Source of the DNA: Sphingopyxis sp. OPL5 | GTDB taxonomy: Bacteria; Pseudomonadota; Alphaproteobacteria; Sphingomonadales; Sphingomonadaceae | Reading direction: 5' to 3' | DNA length: 64,000 nt | Assembly (NCBI RefSeq): GCF_003797775.2 | Contig: NZ_CP060725.1 | Span: forward strand, 434,001-498,000 | Shown here: in pieces, positions 45,001 to 53,974 of the stretch | Layout: each line of letters starts with the position of its first letter | Numbering within the stretch: the stretch's first letter is position 1 | Notes under the pieces: generated by a model | Databases searched by the model: none | Told to the model about the DNA's origin: nothing | The model's input: the letters and a program-made list of their open reading frames with translations, nothing else | Program-made: the position numbers and the translations under genes

Positions 45001-48000
45001 GATCGACGCTGTGCATTGCGCGGTGATGACGATCGAGCTCGCCTTCGATATTTTCGATGCGCGCCGCCGTCTGAATACGGCGGGCCGGAGAAAAGGACAT
45101 CCATCCCGGGCGGGCATGCAAATCCTCGATCTGCTCGCGAATCACCCTGATCACATTCTCGCGGTCGCGGTTGACGTCGTTGATCATCACGATGCGCTGA
45201 CCGAGCCCGGCGGCCTCGAGTCTTTTGTGCACGACTTCCAGCGCGGTCTGCTTCTGGCAGACGACGAGAAGGCTGCGCCCGGTGCCGATCGCGTCGGCGA
45301 CCATGTTGACGATCGTCTGGCTCTTGCCGGTGCCCGGCGGCCCCTCGACGACAAGACCGCGTCCGAACCGGGCCTCGATGACCGCGGCTTCCTGCGAGGG
45401 ATCGCTGTCCGAGGTGAAATAGCGGTCGCCCTCGTGCGGCTGGTCCGATTGCGGCCGAAGTACCTCCTCGCCGACGCGCAGCGCGGTTTCGAGACTTGTG
45501 CCCGAAGGCGGTACCGACTTCAGCTGGCGCAAATCTTCCATCACCGCCTGGCCGAAGAAGCCGAGATGGAAAAGCGCGGCCGAGCAGAAAAGTCGATCTT
45601 CGCCCGGCGCGACCTTGATGTCCTTCGATGGCAGCGGCTGGATCGCTTCGCTCGCCACGGCGCCGAAGCCGGCAATGGCTTCCATGACCTCGGCCGCGGT
45701 GACCGAGGCGCGCCCGAGCAGGGCGTCGGCGGCATCTTTCCACCGCTGCGCCGTATCGACCCCGAGCAGCGTGTCGAAAGCAGGGTTGAGCCGCACTTCC
45801 TCGCGCCCGCGATCGAAGGCGAGCGTCACATTGGCGCGCGCGCCGACTTCGGGATTGAGGCGCACCGGCCATAGCAGGACGGGCGCGATCCGCGGGCGCA
45901 CGCCGAGCTTGGCTTCCTGTAGGACGAGGAAAGGGAAGCCGAGATAGAGACCGTCGATCCCGGTGTCGCGCCGATAGAGGGTGGCGTGACTGTGGAGGGT
46001 GCGCAGGCGGCGCTCGATCTTCGGGTCGGCGATGAAGGGCGCCGGGTCGACGCTGATCGTCTGCTCGCCGCGCAGCAGGATGTGGTCGAGGATCGAGCCT
46101 GCCGGGCGCCGCGCGCTGTCGACTTCCATGAGGTCGAGCCGCGAGGTCGTCTTGCCGATCACCATCCGCGTGAGCGGCCCGCGCATGATTGCGCCGGTGA
46201 TCCGGCGCGCATAAAACTCCAAGAGCGTCGCGACATATTGCTGGCGCGCTGGCTTCTGCCACGCGTCATCGGGGACCGAAAGCAAGGCGAGCGCCTGCAC
46301 GATCGGCAGGCGGCGTTCGATCCGGAAACGGTCGGCCCATTCGTCGACGCGTTCGAGACCGCATCGCGCGAACCCTTCGAGCCGCGTTTCGATCGCGGCG
46401 TTGAGATCGCGGCGGGTCCGCGTCAGCCACTCCTCGGCAACCGCGCGGTCGAACGGGACGACCGCAGCGCGAAAGGCCGTCTTTTCCGTCTCGTCGAGGA
46501 TCGCATCGACCGTCCTGAACTGATGCACCGCAGCGCTCAGCAACAGGATATAATCTTCCTCCGCCGTGATCCGTCGCTCGACGATCGCCAGTAGGCCGGG
46601 ATGCTCGGTGTCGGCGAGGATGCGCCGCCGCTCCTCCCAGATAGCGGCGAGACGGCTTTTCGAAGTCGAGAGGACGTTGGCGCGCAGGAGCGCCTCGTCG
46701 AGCTCGACCTCGAGCAGGCGCGCCCGTTCGCGGATCTGGATTTCACGCCGCTGGAGCCGCGCGAGCCATAATTCGCTGTCGGCGCGCTCGAGGATCTCCG
46801 GCACCGGTCCGGTAATCAGGGCATAGCCGTCGTCGGGATGATCGAGGAGCCAGCCCGGCGTCACGATCTGGCCGCGTACCACCAGCGGCATCGCGGAGTT
46901 GAGCGTCTTGAGCGCGAGCGCCAGGCGCAGGTCTTCGGTGACGCCTTCGAGCTCGGCATAGGCGCGGACTTCGCGGCGCTCCTCCACGGGATGGCCCGCG
47001 TCTTCGAGCCAGGTCAGAAGCTCCCCGCCCTGGAGCAAGCGGGAGGCTTCGTCCCAGTCTGCGGGCTGCGCGGCGGCGAGCGCAAATCGCTGCGCGCTGC
47101 CGTAACGCGAGGTGCCGAGTCCGATCATGCGGCGGCCCGCCGCGGTCTCGGATCCGGCGTCGGCTTCCGGCGCCGGCGGCATTTCGCCGGCGAGCCAGCG
47201 GCGCACCTCGTCCCAGCCCCAGCGCTGGCGACGATCGGCGGCGAGAAGGCCGCGCAGGAGGCGCTCGACCTCGGGTGCGAGGCTATCGGGCACCGGAGCG
47301 CCGTTGGTGAGGACATGGATCAGGAAAGTCTGGTCGTCGGCGCCGGCGAAACAATCGCCGCGGGTGACCTGCTCGAGCAAGATCATTCCGAGGCTCCACC
47401 AGTCGCTCGCCGCGGCTACCCCGCCCGCTACCGCTTCGGGCGCGGTATAGCGGGTGATCTCGAGCGGCGAGACGATGTCGAGGTCATAGTCCGAGAGCCG
47501 CGCCGAGCCGAACCCCGTGACGATGAGATCGAGCGGCTCGCGGTGTCGCACAAGGATCGCGCCGGGATTGAGGTCCCGGTGCCGAAGCCCGCACTCCGCC
47601 AACGCATGGAGAGCAGAACCCAACTCTTCGACGATCGCGCGGAGCGTCTCATGATCGTCGGGCAACAGCCCGAGTTCGGCTAGCGTTTCGCCGCCTAAAT
47701 CCTCGCGCACTTCATAGGCATGGCCGTTCCAGCGGCCGGTCGCCATGATCTCGGGGACATGGGCACGGTCGAGCTGGCGGAGCGCGTCATAGACGTCCGC
47801 GTCGGGCTCGCTCGCCTCATGGTAGAGGATGAGCAAGGCGGTCTGACCGTCGCTTTCGCGCTCGGCGGAAAAGCGTTGCTCGATGTCGGCGGCCGACGGC
47901 AACCGGTCGAGGATCGTCCAGCCATCGATGCTGGTCGGGGTATCGGCCGCTTCGTCCCCCGCAGCTGCGGGCACGTCCACACCAGACCCGCCTTCCCCGG

Positions 48001-48253
48001 CGTCGTTAATATCCTCGCCGCAGATATTGCAGATGAGGTCGCCTAGCGCGGCCGGATGTCCGTTAGGGCATTGCGCCGATGCGGGCGCAGGCGCGTCACC
48101 TGCGACTGTCGAAGCAGGCGCAGGCCGCCAGCCTTCTGCACGCAGCGGCACGCTGGAAAGAGGCCATGCACATTGGACGTCGCCCACGAACCCTTCGCAG
48201 AAGCTTTCGTCGGCGGGTCTTTCGGTCTCGCAATTGGGGCAGAAGCGGATCAT
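42005..48253 (-). CDS. Giant zinc-ribbon/pseudokinase/SF1 helicase/nuclease protein
   Basis: 2082 residues. Domains in order: two zinc ribbons (CPNC at 5-8 and CPNGH..CNIC near 63-79); a protein-kinase-like domain (about 110-375) with HRDLNP near 222 and GFG in place of DFG near 246, no recognisable ATP-binding Lys, and Ala where Asn is expected in the catalytic loop; long helical regions; superfamily 1 helicase with Walker A VVEGPPGTGKSQT (about 970), FDTVIFDEASQIP (about 1630), GDEKQMPP and NVAITRARQK (about 1894), like Upf1/DNA2-type; and a C-terminal Vsr/PD-(D/E)XK-like nuclease (DFAIEDP...GIAIECDAPRH near 2010-2025, then HRVSSHRWF). It likely remodels and cuts nucleic acid, with the pseudokinase as a sensor or scaffold. 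It overlaps both neighbours by 4 bp. Confidence 0.9.
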   Translation of the reverse strand: MIRFCPNCETERPADESFCEGFVGDVQCAWPLSSVPLRAEGWRPAPASTVAGDAPAPASAQCPNGHPAALGDLICNICGEDINDAGEGGSGVDVPAAAGDEAADTPTSIDGWTILDRLPSAADIEQRFSAERESDGQTALLILYHEASEPDADVYDALRQLDRAHVPEIMATGRWNGHAYEVREDLGGETLAELGLLPDDHETLRAIVEELGSALHALAECGLRHRDLNPGAILVRHREPLDLIVTGFGSARLSDYDLDIVSPLEITRYTAPEAVAGGVAAASDWWSLGMILLEQVTRGDCFAGADDQTFLIHVLTNGAPVPDSLAPEVERLLRGLLAADRRQRWGWDEVRRWLAGEMPPAPEADAGSETAAGRRMIGLGTSRYGSAQRFALAAAQPADWDEASRLLQGGELLTWLEDAGHPVEERREVRAYAELEGVTEDLRLALALKTLNSAMPLVVRGQIVTPGWLLDHPDDGYALITGPVPEILERADSELWLARLQRREIQIRERARLLEVELDEALLRANVLSTSKSRLAAIWEERRRILADTEHPGLLAIVERRITAEEDYILLLSAAVHQFRTVDAILDETEKTAFRAAVVPFDRAVAEEWLTRTRRDLNAAIETRLEGFARCGLERVDEWADRFRIERRLPIVQALALLSVPDDAWQKPARQQYVATLLEFYARRITGAIMRGPLTRMVIGKTTSRLDLMEVDSARRPAGSILDHILLRGEQTISVDPAPFIADPKIERRLRTLHSHATLYRRDTGIDGLYLGFPFLVLQEAKLGVRPRIAPVLLWPVRLNPEVGARANVTLAFDRGREEVRLNPAFDTLLGVDTAQRWKDAADALLGRASVTAAEVMEAIAGFGAVASEAIQPLPSKDIKVAPGEDRLFCSAALFHLGFFGQAVMEDLRQLKSVPPSGTSLETALRVGEEVLRPQSDQPHEGDRYFTSDSDPSQEAAVIEARFGRGLVVEGPPGTGKSQTIVNMVADAIGTGRSLLVVCQKQTALEVVHKRLEAAGLGQRIVMINDVNRDRENVIRVIREQIEDLHARPGWMSFSPARRIQTAARIENIEGELDRHHRAMHSVDPATGLSFRAILGELIALAASGDLIPVPSLRRKLGPLDPGSVATLEEICGPLARVWLPARYEGSALAVTLPFAHDDATVGSFRSDLDALAESEEERLAVIERTPNALLIFDPEPYRGWSRQHGAALLGLADRERVRLARWLVPLAGASSREAGSTPWQRELADLEAAFLRLPPDDVPVDALQPVLALEDEELGEWLELSDRLAEKPGFWGRLSPARWLARRKQRAFVKAEGIVELAEFRRALQRERDLRPLRERLVHTLVEAGEPAGALGSERVDTLVAATRDLSGALASAEALVARLEDYPEPAVAVAMAKAATREAVDDLIEGIDQGVARHAARTASLAALARLEPWIEAVWLTGCRENVAADRSNAQRFDPILEEASHVGPYQRFRARVPQLAADIMACFNELSRIRGELEELPAEELEPAVRRILGAEARLAWKARLEAGAPELLLEADELETKVKGLAEADLEMRRLNKELLVNGTDERDLAPRRDWENITRLRGQRARRLREFVELGADLGLMKLRPIWLVNPDVASRLLPLRKALFDTVIFDEASQIPIEYALPTLYRSARMVVSGDEKQMPPTAFFSSRVENDEAEIFEGHAADEDLDEAERAEVDESWNRREIKDCPDLLQLAKSSLPATTLQIHYRSVYRELVEFSNAAFYANRLSVPARHPAEEILRKRPIEMVRVDGVYDDQTNPDEARRVAEIVRDLWREGGSRPPTLGVVTFNRKQADLIDEVLEELAEGDRGFREALTRERDRVEGGEDVGFFVKNVENVQGDERDIILFSSTFGRNAQGAFRRAFGVLGQTGGERRLNVAITRARQKIILVTSMPIALISDFLSTRRPPASPRDYLQAYFEYARLLSDGDSSGAEALLRRLSPGPADGDATRRFAADGLETLIANEIRALGWEPVRVSDVGAFGLDFAIEDPRTGLYGIAIECDAPRHRLLETARAREIWRGQVLRRAIPAIHRVSSHRWFDEPEIERARLRRAITRALGEAA

Positions 48254-48900
48254 GGCACACGCTCTCCCGCAGCGCGATCGGACGTCTCGGCACGGTGTCC
48301 TTGCGCGGCGAGCAGCCGGCGGAGCCGCGCGAGATCACCGCGCGCAGGGATACCCGCGAACCAGGCGTGCCCCTCGCCGTCGAAGAGCACGTCGAGCCGG
48401 CGGTCCGCAGCATCCGCCTTGCGCTCAAGCTCAAGAAACGCGTTGCCCAGCTCGGTCAGGACGTGCAGTCGCTGATTGTCGCTTCCACGCAGCGCCATGC
48501 TCTGTGGCAGGTCGGAGCGGAAAGGCCCCGTCATCAGCGCGTCGATAAGCCCGGGATGCTGCGAAAGCCAGGGCGCGATCCGCTCCAGCTCGTAGCCCGT
48601 GAACAGAAAGACCGAGGCTTGCGAGACGCTGCGCCAGACGGTGAGCATTTCCGCAAGAGCTTCGGGCTGATCGAAGGGCTCGCCCCCCGACACCGTCAGG
48701 CCATCCGCGGCAGAAGCGAGCCGCGCGAGCTCGCCGCTGACACTAGCGATCGACACATGGCCTTCGTCGCTGTCCCAGGTGTCGACCGAGATGCAGCCGG
48801 GGCAGCGGATCGAGCAGCCCTGGAACCAGAGGCCGACTCTGCGCCCGGGTCCGAGCGTCGTGACCGGGAAGTGGAGGCGCGAGATGCGGATATCGCTCAT
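48250..48900 (-). CDS. Radical-SAM 4Fe-4S protein (NrdG-like)
   Basis: Start ATG 48900 overlaps the AAA stop (ATGA), and its own stop overlaps the helicase start. 216 residues. It has the cluster motif as GCSIRCPGC (CX3CX2C), GLWFQGC before it and TVSGGEPFDQPEALAEML for SAM binding, all resembling the activase of anaerobic ribonucleotide reductase. No NrdD substrate protein is adjacent. In this operon it may modify a partner protein or a nucleotide. The C-terminal 60 residues contain a separate small domain (RRLDVLFDGEGHAWFAGIP). Confidence 0.9.
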   Translation of the reverse strand: MSDIRISRLHFPVTTLGPGRRVGLWFQGCSIRCPGCISVDTWDSDEGHVSIASVSGELARLASAADGLTVSGGEPFDQPEALAEMLTVWRSVSQASVFLFTGYELERIAPWLSQHPGLIDALMTGPFRSDLPQSMALRGSDNQRLHVLTELGNAFLELERKADAADRRLDVLFDGEGHAWFAGIPARGDLARLRRLLAAQGHRAETSDRAAGERVP

Positions 48901-50714
48901 CCCGGCACCAGGCCGAGCGTCGTCGTCGCGCCCGCTTCGATCGATGCGATCATGACGCGCCCGTCGGGCGGCGCGTCGAACAGCGCGCGGGCAAGCGGGT
49001 TGATCAGGTGCGCCTCGATCTTGTTTCGGATGCCGCGCCCCCCGTTGGTGAGGTCCGCGGTGCAAAGCGAGCGAAGCTTGCCACGCACATCGTCATTCAT
49101 GGCGATATCATAACCCGCACCCCGTGCATCGCCGAGGGCGGCATCGACCATAGCCTCGAAGATTTCGGCAGCGACATCGGGGCGAATGAAGTCGAAGACG
49201 ATGATATTCTCGCCGAAGCGGTTGAGGATTTCGGGGCGGTTGAGCACGAGCTTGAAATGATTTTCGATCTCGCCGCGCACGCGGCGCCTGACATCGTCGA
49301 ACGGCTGGTCCGGAGACACCACCGCGCTGCGGCTCCCGTCGAGCGCGGTGGCGTAGATACCAAGGTTCGACGTGAAGATAATCAGCGCCTCGGAGAAATA
49401 GACGCGGTCGCCGCGTCCCGAGGTTAGGACGCCATCGTCGAGGATCTGCAGGAACTTGTCGAGAATACGCGGATGCGCCTTTTCGATCTCGTCGAACAGG
49501 ACGACGCTGAACGGGCGTTCGCGCACCGCATTGGTGAGCTCGCCGCCGACGTCATAACCGACATAGCCGGGCGGTGCGCCGATCAGCCGCTGATCGGCAT
49601 GCTCGGCGCTGAACTCCGACATGTCGAACCGGATGTAGGCGCTTTCATCGCCGAAGAGCAACTCGGTCACCGTCTTGGCGAGCTCGGTCTTGCCGACCCC
49701 GGTTGGCCCGGCGAGGAACGCTACGCCGCGCGGCCTGCCGCCGCGCTTCGAGGCTCCGACCCCGGTTGCCGCGCGCTTGATGATGTCGAGCATATGGACC
49801 GCAGCATGCGACTGGCCCTTGACGCGCTTCTCGATCGCCGCGGCCCCATCGCGGATACGGTCGTGCTCGATCTTGCGCCAGGCATCCTCGGTCACGCCAA
49901 CCTTGTACCGGCGGACGGCCTCGGCGATGTCCGACACGTCGACCGCTTCGGCGCGCGCCAGCTGCGCGATCGCGCCCAGGTCGACGAGCAGCAAGCCTTC
50001 GGTCGCGTCGATCAGATCGTCTGCCGCTTGAGCAAGCGCCTCCGCATCCGCATCGGCTGCACCGGGCAGCGCCCTGAGGAGCGAGGGCGCGAGGGCGCGG
50101 CGCGCGGCGCGGTCGGGCGGCGCTACCGGGATGTGGCGCAGCCGAGGGTTTTCGACGACGAGCCAATCCGGGAGATCGCCCTCCTTCTCGGCGATCCAGA
50201 TGACGCTGTTGAACCGTGGCGATCTTCCCGGACCCGTCGGCCGGGCGATTGCAGTCTGACTGGCGACAAGCGCGCGCGTGAACAGCGCCTGCTCGGGGGG
50301 TTGCAGCGCATCGCTCCTGATGATCAGACGCGAGGCGAAGTCGACGACGAGCGCTACGGGCGCGCCCTCGCGCGCGATCAGGCGATCGATGACATGCCCG
50401 AGGAGGTCGGCCCCGCCCGCGGCCTTTCCCCCAGCGACGGTAAGGCCAAGCCCGGTTAGGACGGCTTCGTCTCCAATTGTGCCGTCGGGGCGGTGCAGAA
50501 GCTCGAAGCCCGACACCGGATCGTAGCGAATGACATCGGCGTAGCCGGCGGCATGGAGCGTTTCGGCGAGGACGTCGCACAGCGGCGCAGCCGTCACGTG
50601 ATTGCCGACCGGGCGGATGTGGAGATCGCGCACATTGCCAGTGAGCAGGAACTGGCTCTTCAGCGGCAAGAATCTGGAAAAATCGCGCACCCAGCGCGGG
50701 CTGATCGTCTGCAT
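48897..50714 (-). CDS. ClpB/ClpA-type AAA+ ATPase, first gene of the operon
   Basis: Start ATG 50714 with GGGGGAG upstream; 605 residues. The first 300 residues are a degenerate AAA-like part (FLLTGNVRDLHI, VALVVDFASRLI) without a Walker A. The second half is a complete Clp/HSP100 D2-type module: GPTGVGKTELAK (about 333), pore loop PPGYVGYDVGGE, VVLFDEIEKAHP (about 403), arginine-finger region and sensor 2 GGRGIRNKIE. It should act as a hexameric unfoldase or disaggregase. The Clp N-domain is absent. Confidence 0.9.
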   Translation of the reverse strand: MQTISPRWVRDFSRFLPLKSQFLLTGNVRDLHIRPVGNHVTAAPLCDVLAETLHAAGYADVIRYDPVSGFELLHRPDGTIGDEAVLTGLGLTVAGGKAAGGADLLGHVIDRLIAREGAPVALVVDFASRLIIRSDALQPPEQALFTRALVASQTAIARPTGPGRSPRFNSVIWIAEKEGDLPDWLVVENPRLRHIPVAPPDRAARRALAPSLLRALPGAADADAEALAQAADDLIDATEGLLLVDLGAIAQLARAEAVDVSDIAEAVRRYKVGVTEDAWRKIEHDRIRDGAAAIEKRVKGQSHAAVHMLDIIKRAATGVGASKRGGRPRGVAFLAGPTGVGKTELAKTVTELLFGDESAYIRFDMSEFSAEHADQRLIGAPPGYVGYDVGGELTNAVRERPFSVVLFDEIEKAHPRILDKFLQILDDGVLTSGRGDRVYFSEALIIFTSNLGIYATALDGSRSAVVSPDQPFDDVRRRVRGEIENHFKLVLNRPEILNRFGENIIVFDFIRPDVAAEIFEAMVDAALGDARGAGYDIAMNDDVRGKLRSLCTADLTNGGRGIRNKIEAHLINPLARALFDAPPDGRVMIASIEAGATTTLGLVPG

Positions 50715-51367
50715 CCTGGCTCCCCCGCCCCGTCCCCGGCGCGACCTCATTCTGTAAAGTGCTGATAACGCCTCGCGCGAGGATCGCCTAGGCCGATTGC
50801 TCCCGATCCGGTCTGGCTCAAATGCGTTAAAAACGCGTGGCTTGCCGATGCCCGGTGCGCCGTCCTGACCGGCAGGATGTCTGAGTCAAGGCTCCGACCG
50901 CCTAGTGCTGCGCCGGAGAATTGCCTGAATGCCTCCGCGTGACGTTGCTGGCCAGGCGGGCGTAGCCGCCGGAAGCGCGCTTCCCTTCGACGTCGCTAAA
51001 CCGGGCACCATGTTGATGCACAGCGGGGCTTCAGCCGATCTGGCCCGGGCGCGCGCCTGCCGGCCACTTGGCCGCCAGAAATCTCTGTGGTGACCGGCAC
51101 GGCCGCCAAACAGCCCGAGCTCAAATCCCACTCTCACGCCGATCAGCTTATCCTGTTCGCGATTTCGCTTCGCCGCGGGACACCTCCTGTCTTACGCGGA
51201 GCCATAACATCCGTCATATCTCGAGCGTCGGAAGGCGGCCCCGCGCTCAGCCGGGACGACTGGCCGCTTGCGAACGCGCAACTTATGGTGAAAAGTCGAG
51301 ACAAGTGGAATATATCCTGAATAGATTGACCGAGAACATTGTTGGCTTGTGCGATTTTCGGACCTTG
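50715..51367. other. Region upstream of the four-gene operon, no supported gene
   Basis: About 650 bp with short frames only. One plus-strand frame reads KQPELKSHSHADQLILFAI, faintly AraC-like, but without a domain around it. Holds the AAA gene promoter. GC content drops to the right, towards the STAND gene. Confidence 0.4.
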
Positions 51368-53974
51368 TTATCCGATAGATGCTTGTAATGCGCCGCCACG
51401 ATACTCAAGTTCACGTCGGCGAGATGCTATATCGCTAGACACAGATGTATCGCGCTTGAAGCCGGCTATCTCCTGTTCCATTCCTTCAAGTTTTGCTAGC
51501 ATCCTGCTCAGGATTTTGCACGCCGATATATCCGCTACCGGCCGTCGTTCGACGTCCTTCCACCACTGCTCTAATGCACCGACGCCCTTCTCTAACAATT
51601 TTAAGATAATGACATCGGCAGCGGCCAGACGGGCGACTGCTTCGAAGACGCGGAGGCGATCCCCATTCTGAGGGTTATCTAGATCTACTGCTTCGATGTA
51701 GGAGCGTGCAAAATCCATACGCTGACTTGTAAGCGAAGCAAAATAGTTCGGCTCCAGCCGCGCACGTCTCACTTTGGCAGTGATCCTCTCGACCGCCTCG
51801 ATAGACAGCTCGGCGACGCGCTTCCGATCGGCGCGAACGCGAGCGATCTTGATGAGTTGACTGTTGGCGTTCAGGTGCGCGGAAAGCGAGATGTCGCGCC
51901 CAGTCTCATTTGAGATGCGGGTCCTCGTGAAATCACGTAGTCCAGCCCAGTCTTCAAGTGCTGTCTTTGCCTGGATGATATTAGGTAGAAGCTCAGATTT
52001 TGTACTTCCAAGTTTTACGGCGCGATCCAATTCTCGGTCAGCATCTCGGTATTTTGACGGTCGGAGACGGAGATAGGCCGATCCCAAGATGCTGGCGGCA
52101 TCCCCATTTCCAGGAAATTTTTCGCTAAGCTCTTGAGCAACGATCAATGCCTCATTTTGTTGTTCAGCCGTCCACAAACGGACAATAGTTCGAATGCCCG
52201 CGCCAACCTGTCGATCTTGGTTCCCACTTTTTTCGTGAGCTCGCGCGACTGCCGCCTCCACGGTTTGAGCCATCGCGCCGAGATTGTCCTTAATCAGGTC
52301 GATAACGGCTTGGAGCTCGCTTGGGACACTGATTGCGGAGTCGCCGTGCGTCCGCGTAATGGTAGAAATGAGGTGATAGGCTTGTAGTTCGGACACGCGG
52401 TCGCGCACTGTACGGGCAGGCAATTCAAGAACTTCTGCAATATCGTTGAGATTGGTCTCTCCGAGTAACATTACTGCGTAGAGAACACGCGACTGAATAG
52501 CACTCAAGCGTACAAGCTCGCGCTCGAAAGCGAAGCTGCGCACTTCCTCACCGTCAGCGCCCTTCCATTTTTCGACTACCTCGCGGCGATCTTCCCCAAG
52601 TTTAACCAGCCGGACGATCGACGCGGCGAACAGAGGGGAGCCCGACGATGCCTCAAACACGTCATCGAGATCGTTCCCGACAAATGGTGCGATGCCGAAG
52701 GCCACGCACAGATTGCCGAGATGAGTATCAAAAGCATCGCGTTCAAGGCCCCGAATCTTGACGATTGCTGTTGGAGGAAGACCTTGGTCAATTCGTGAGG
52801 TCATGAGGACTCGCGACGGCGGTTGTTCGCGGCCAACAGTACGTAATGCGAGGCTATTTAATGCGGAGACTGCTTCTTTTTGCTCGTCAGGCATCAATGT
52901 ATCGAGGTCATCGACGATAATTAGAGAGGGGATGATGAGCAAGCCTTCTACGAGCCTGTCGGTAATTTCAGCGAGGCTTGGCTCATCCTCGGAGACGGGT
53001 AACTCAAAGTGCAGGTACTTTAAAATCGCATTGAACAAAGAACTCAAATCAGAGAAATCGACGCGCGAAGTTGGGACCATTTTTCCTCGTAGCGCTGAAA
53101 AGGTCTGCGCCTTGGCTGTCAGCCAAATTACCGCCTCAACTTGGCCAGCACCGGTATCTGCTACTTCTTCAGCAAATCGGTACGCCAGAGTAGTTTTTCC
53201 CAGGCCTCCGATCCCTGTGACCAACCGAACGGGACTGCGAGGGTCCCCAATCCACTGGCGAAGGCTGGCAAGCTGCTGATCGCGACCCACGAAGGCGATC
53301 AGATCGTCGTCGCGAGCGGGTAAATGTGACTGGACTGGCACAGCCATCGAACCGGCCACTTGTTCCGGCGGAAGACGATCGGAGTGAAGAAACTTCCAGT
53401 CCTCGTGAGTGTTTGCGGCGGCCCTGCATTCATCGCGTACCCGCACATAAACCTCGTCGCGGAAAACTAGTTTGCCATCAGACTTCTCGGGGCCTTTTCG
53501 CAGCATCTTAACCGGCGGAGCACCCACCGCCCGCCGCGGGATCAGCAACAGTCCTATCGTTAGCGGTCTTGACAATCCGGGATGCGAAAAGTCGAGATTG
53601 TTATAGAAGCACTCGATACTGGTGCCCGCGTAACGCTGCACCGATTTGTTGAACTCCGCACAATTGAAAGTATCACCGACCCCGACCAATCGGTTCTTGC
53701 CCTTGTCGCTGATGCCAAAAATGATGTAGCCACCAAATGCATTGTGGAAGGCGACGGCATCTTTGACGAGTTCGCCGATCGCGACGCGGTGCGCTTGCTT
53801 GTCGGCTTCAGCAGGGTCGGTGCCGAGGACTGGCATCTTAACCTTATAGTCCCAAAGCTGACCCTCCATATCGTAAGGTTTGCCGTTTGGTAGAACAAGG
53901 TTCAGCACGTCCACAGTCAGCGATCGGTTATCGACCGCTAGCTTTAGGCTGTCGATCACATTCTCGGTACTCAT
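51368..53974 (-). CDS. AlbA_2-STAND (NB-ARC) ATPase with helical repeats, probable defence protein
   Basis: 868 residues. Residues 1-175 are an AlbA_2/Schlafen-type domain (DYKVKMP, then VKDAVAFHNAFGGYIIFGISDKG). A linker leads to an NB-ARC/STAND ATPase with P-loop GIGGLGKTTLAYRFAEEV (about 254), Walker B SLIIVDDLD (about 350), VLMTSR and a winged-helix part (LSAIQSRVLYAVMLLGETN). The C-terminal 300 residues are TPR-like helices. This is the plan of NLR-type anti-phage sensors: repeats see a phage signal, the STAND core oligomerises and the N-terminal part is effector. Codon use is less GC-rich than its neighbours, suggesting transfer. Single gene. Confidence 0.88.
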   Translation of the reverse strand: MSTENVIDSLKLAVDNRSLTVDVLNLVLPNGKPYDMEGQLWDYKVKMPVLGTDPAEADKQAHRVAIGELVKDAVAFHNAFGGYIIFGISDKGKNRLVGVGDTFNCAEFNKSVQRYAGTSIECFYNNLDFSHPGLSRPLTIGLLLIPRRAVGAPPVKMLRKGPEKSDGKLVFRDEVYVRVRDECRAAANTHEDWKFLHSDRLPPEQVAGSMAVPVQSHLPARDDDLIAFVGRDQQLASLRQWIGDPRSPVRLVTGIGGLGKTTLAYRFAEEVADTGAGQVEAVIWLTAKAQTFSALRGKMVPTSRVDFSDLSSLFNAILKYLHFELPVSEDEPSLAEITDRLVEGLLIIPSLIIVDDLDTLMPDEQKEAVSALNSLALRTVGREQPPSRVLMTSRIDQGLPPTAIVKIRGLERDAFDTHLGNLCVAFGIAPFVGNDLDDVFEASSGSPLFAASIVRLVKLGEDRREVVEKWKGADGEEVRSFAFERELVRLSAIQSRVLYAVMLLGETNLNDIAEVLELPARTVRDRVSELQAYHLISTITRTHGDSAISVPSELQAVIDLIKDNLGAMAQTVEAAVARAHEKSGNQDRQVGAGIRTIVRLWTAEQQNEALIVAQELSEKFPGNGDAASILGSAYLRLRPSKYRDADRELDRAVKLGSTKSELLPNIIQAKTALEDWAGLRDFTRTRISNETGRDISLSAHLNANSQLIKIARVRADRKRVAELSIEAVERITAKVRRARLEPNYFASLTSQRMDFARSYIEAVDLDNPQNGDRLRVFEAVARLAAADVIILKLLEKGVGALEQWWKDVERRPVADISACKILSRMLAKLEGMEQEIAGFKRDTSVSSDIASRRRELEYRGGALQASIG

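Noticed and set aside
44531..45874. Long plus-strand frames opposite the giant helicase gene
   Set aside because: Antisense shadows in GC-rich coding DNA; the minus-strand protein has full helicase motifs.
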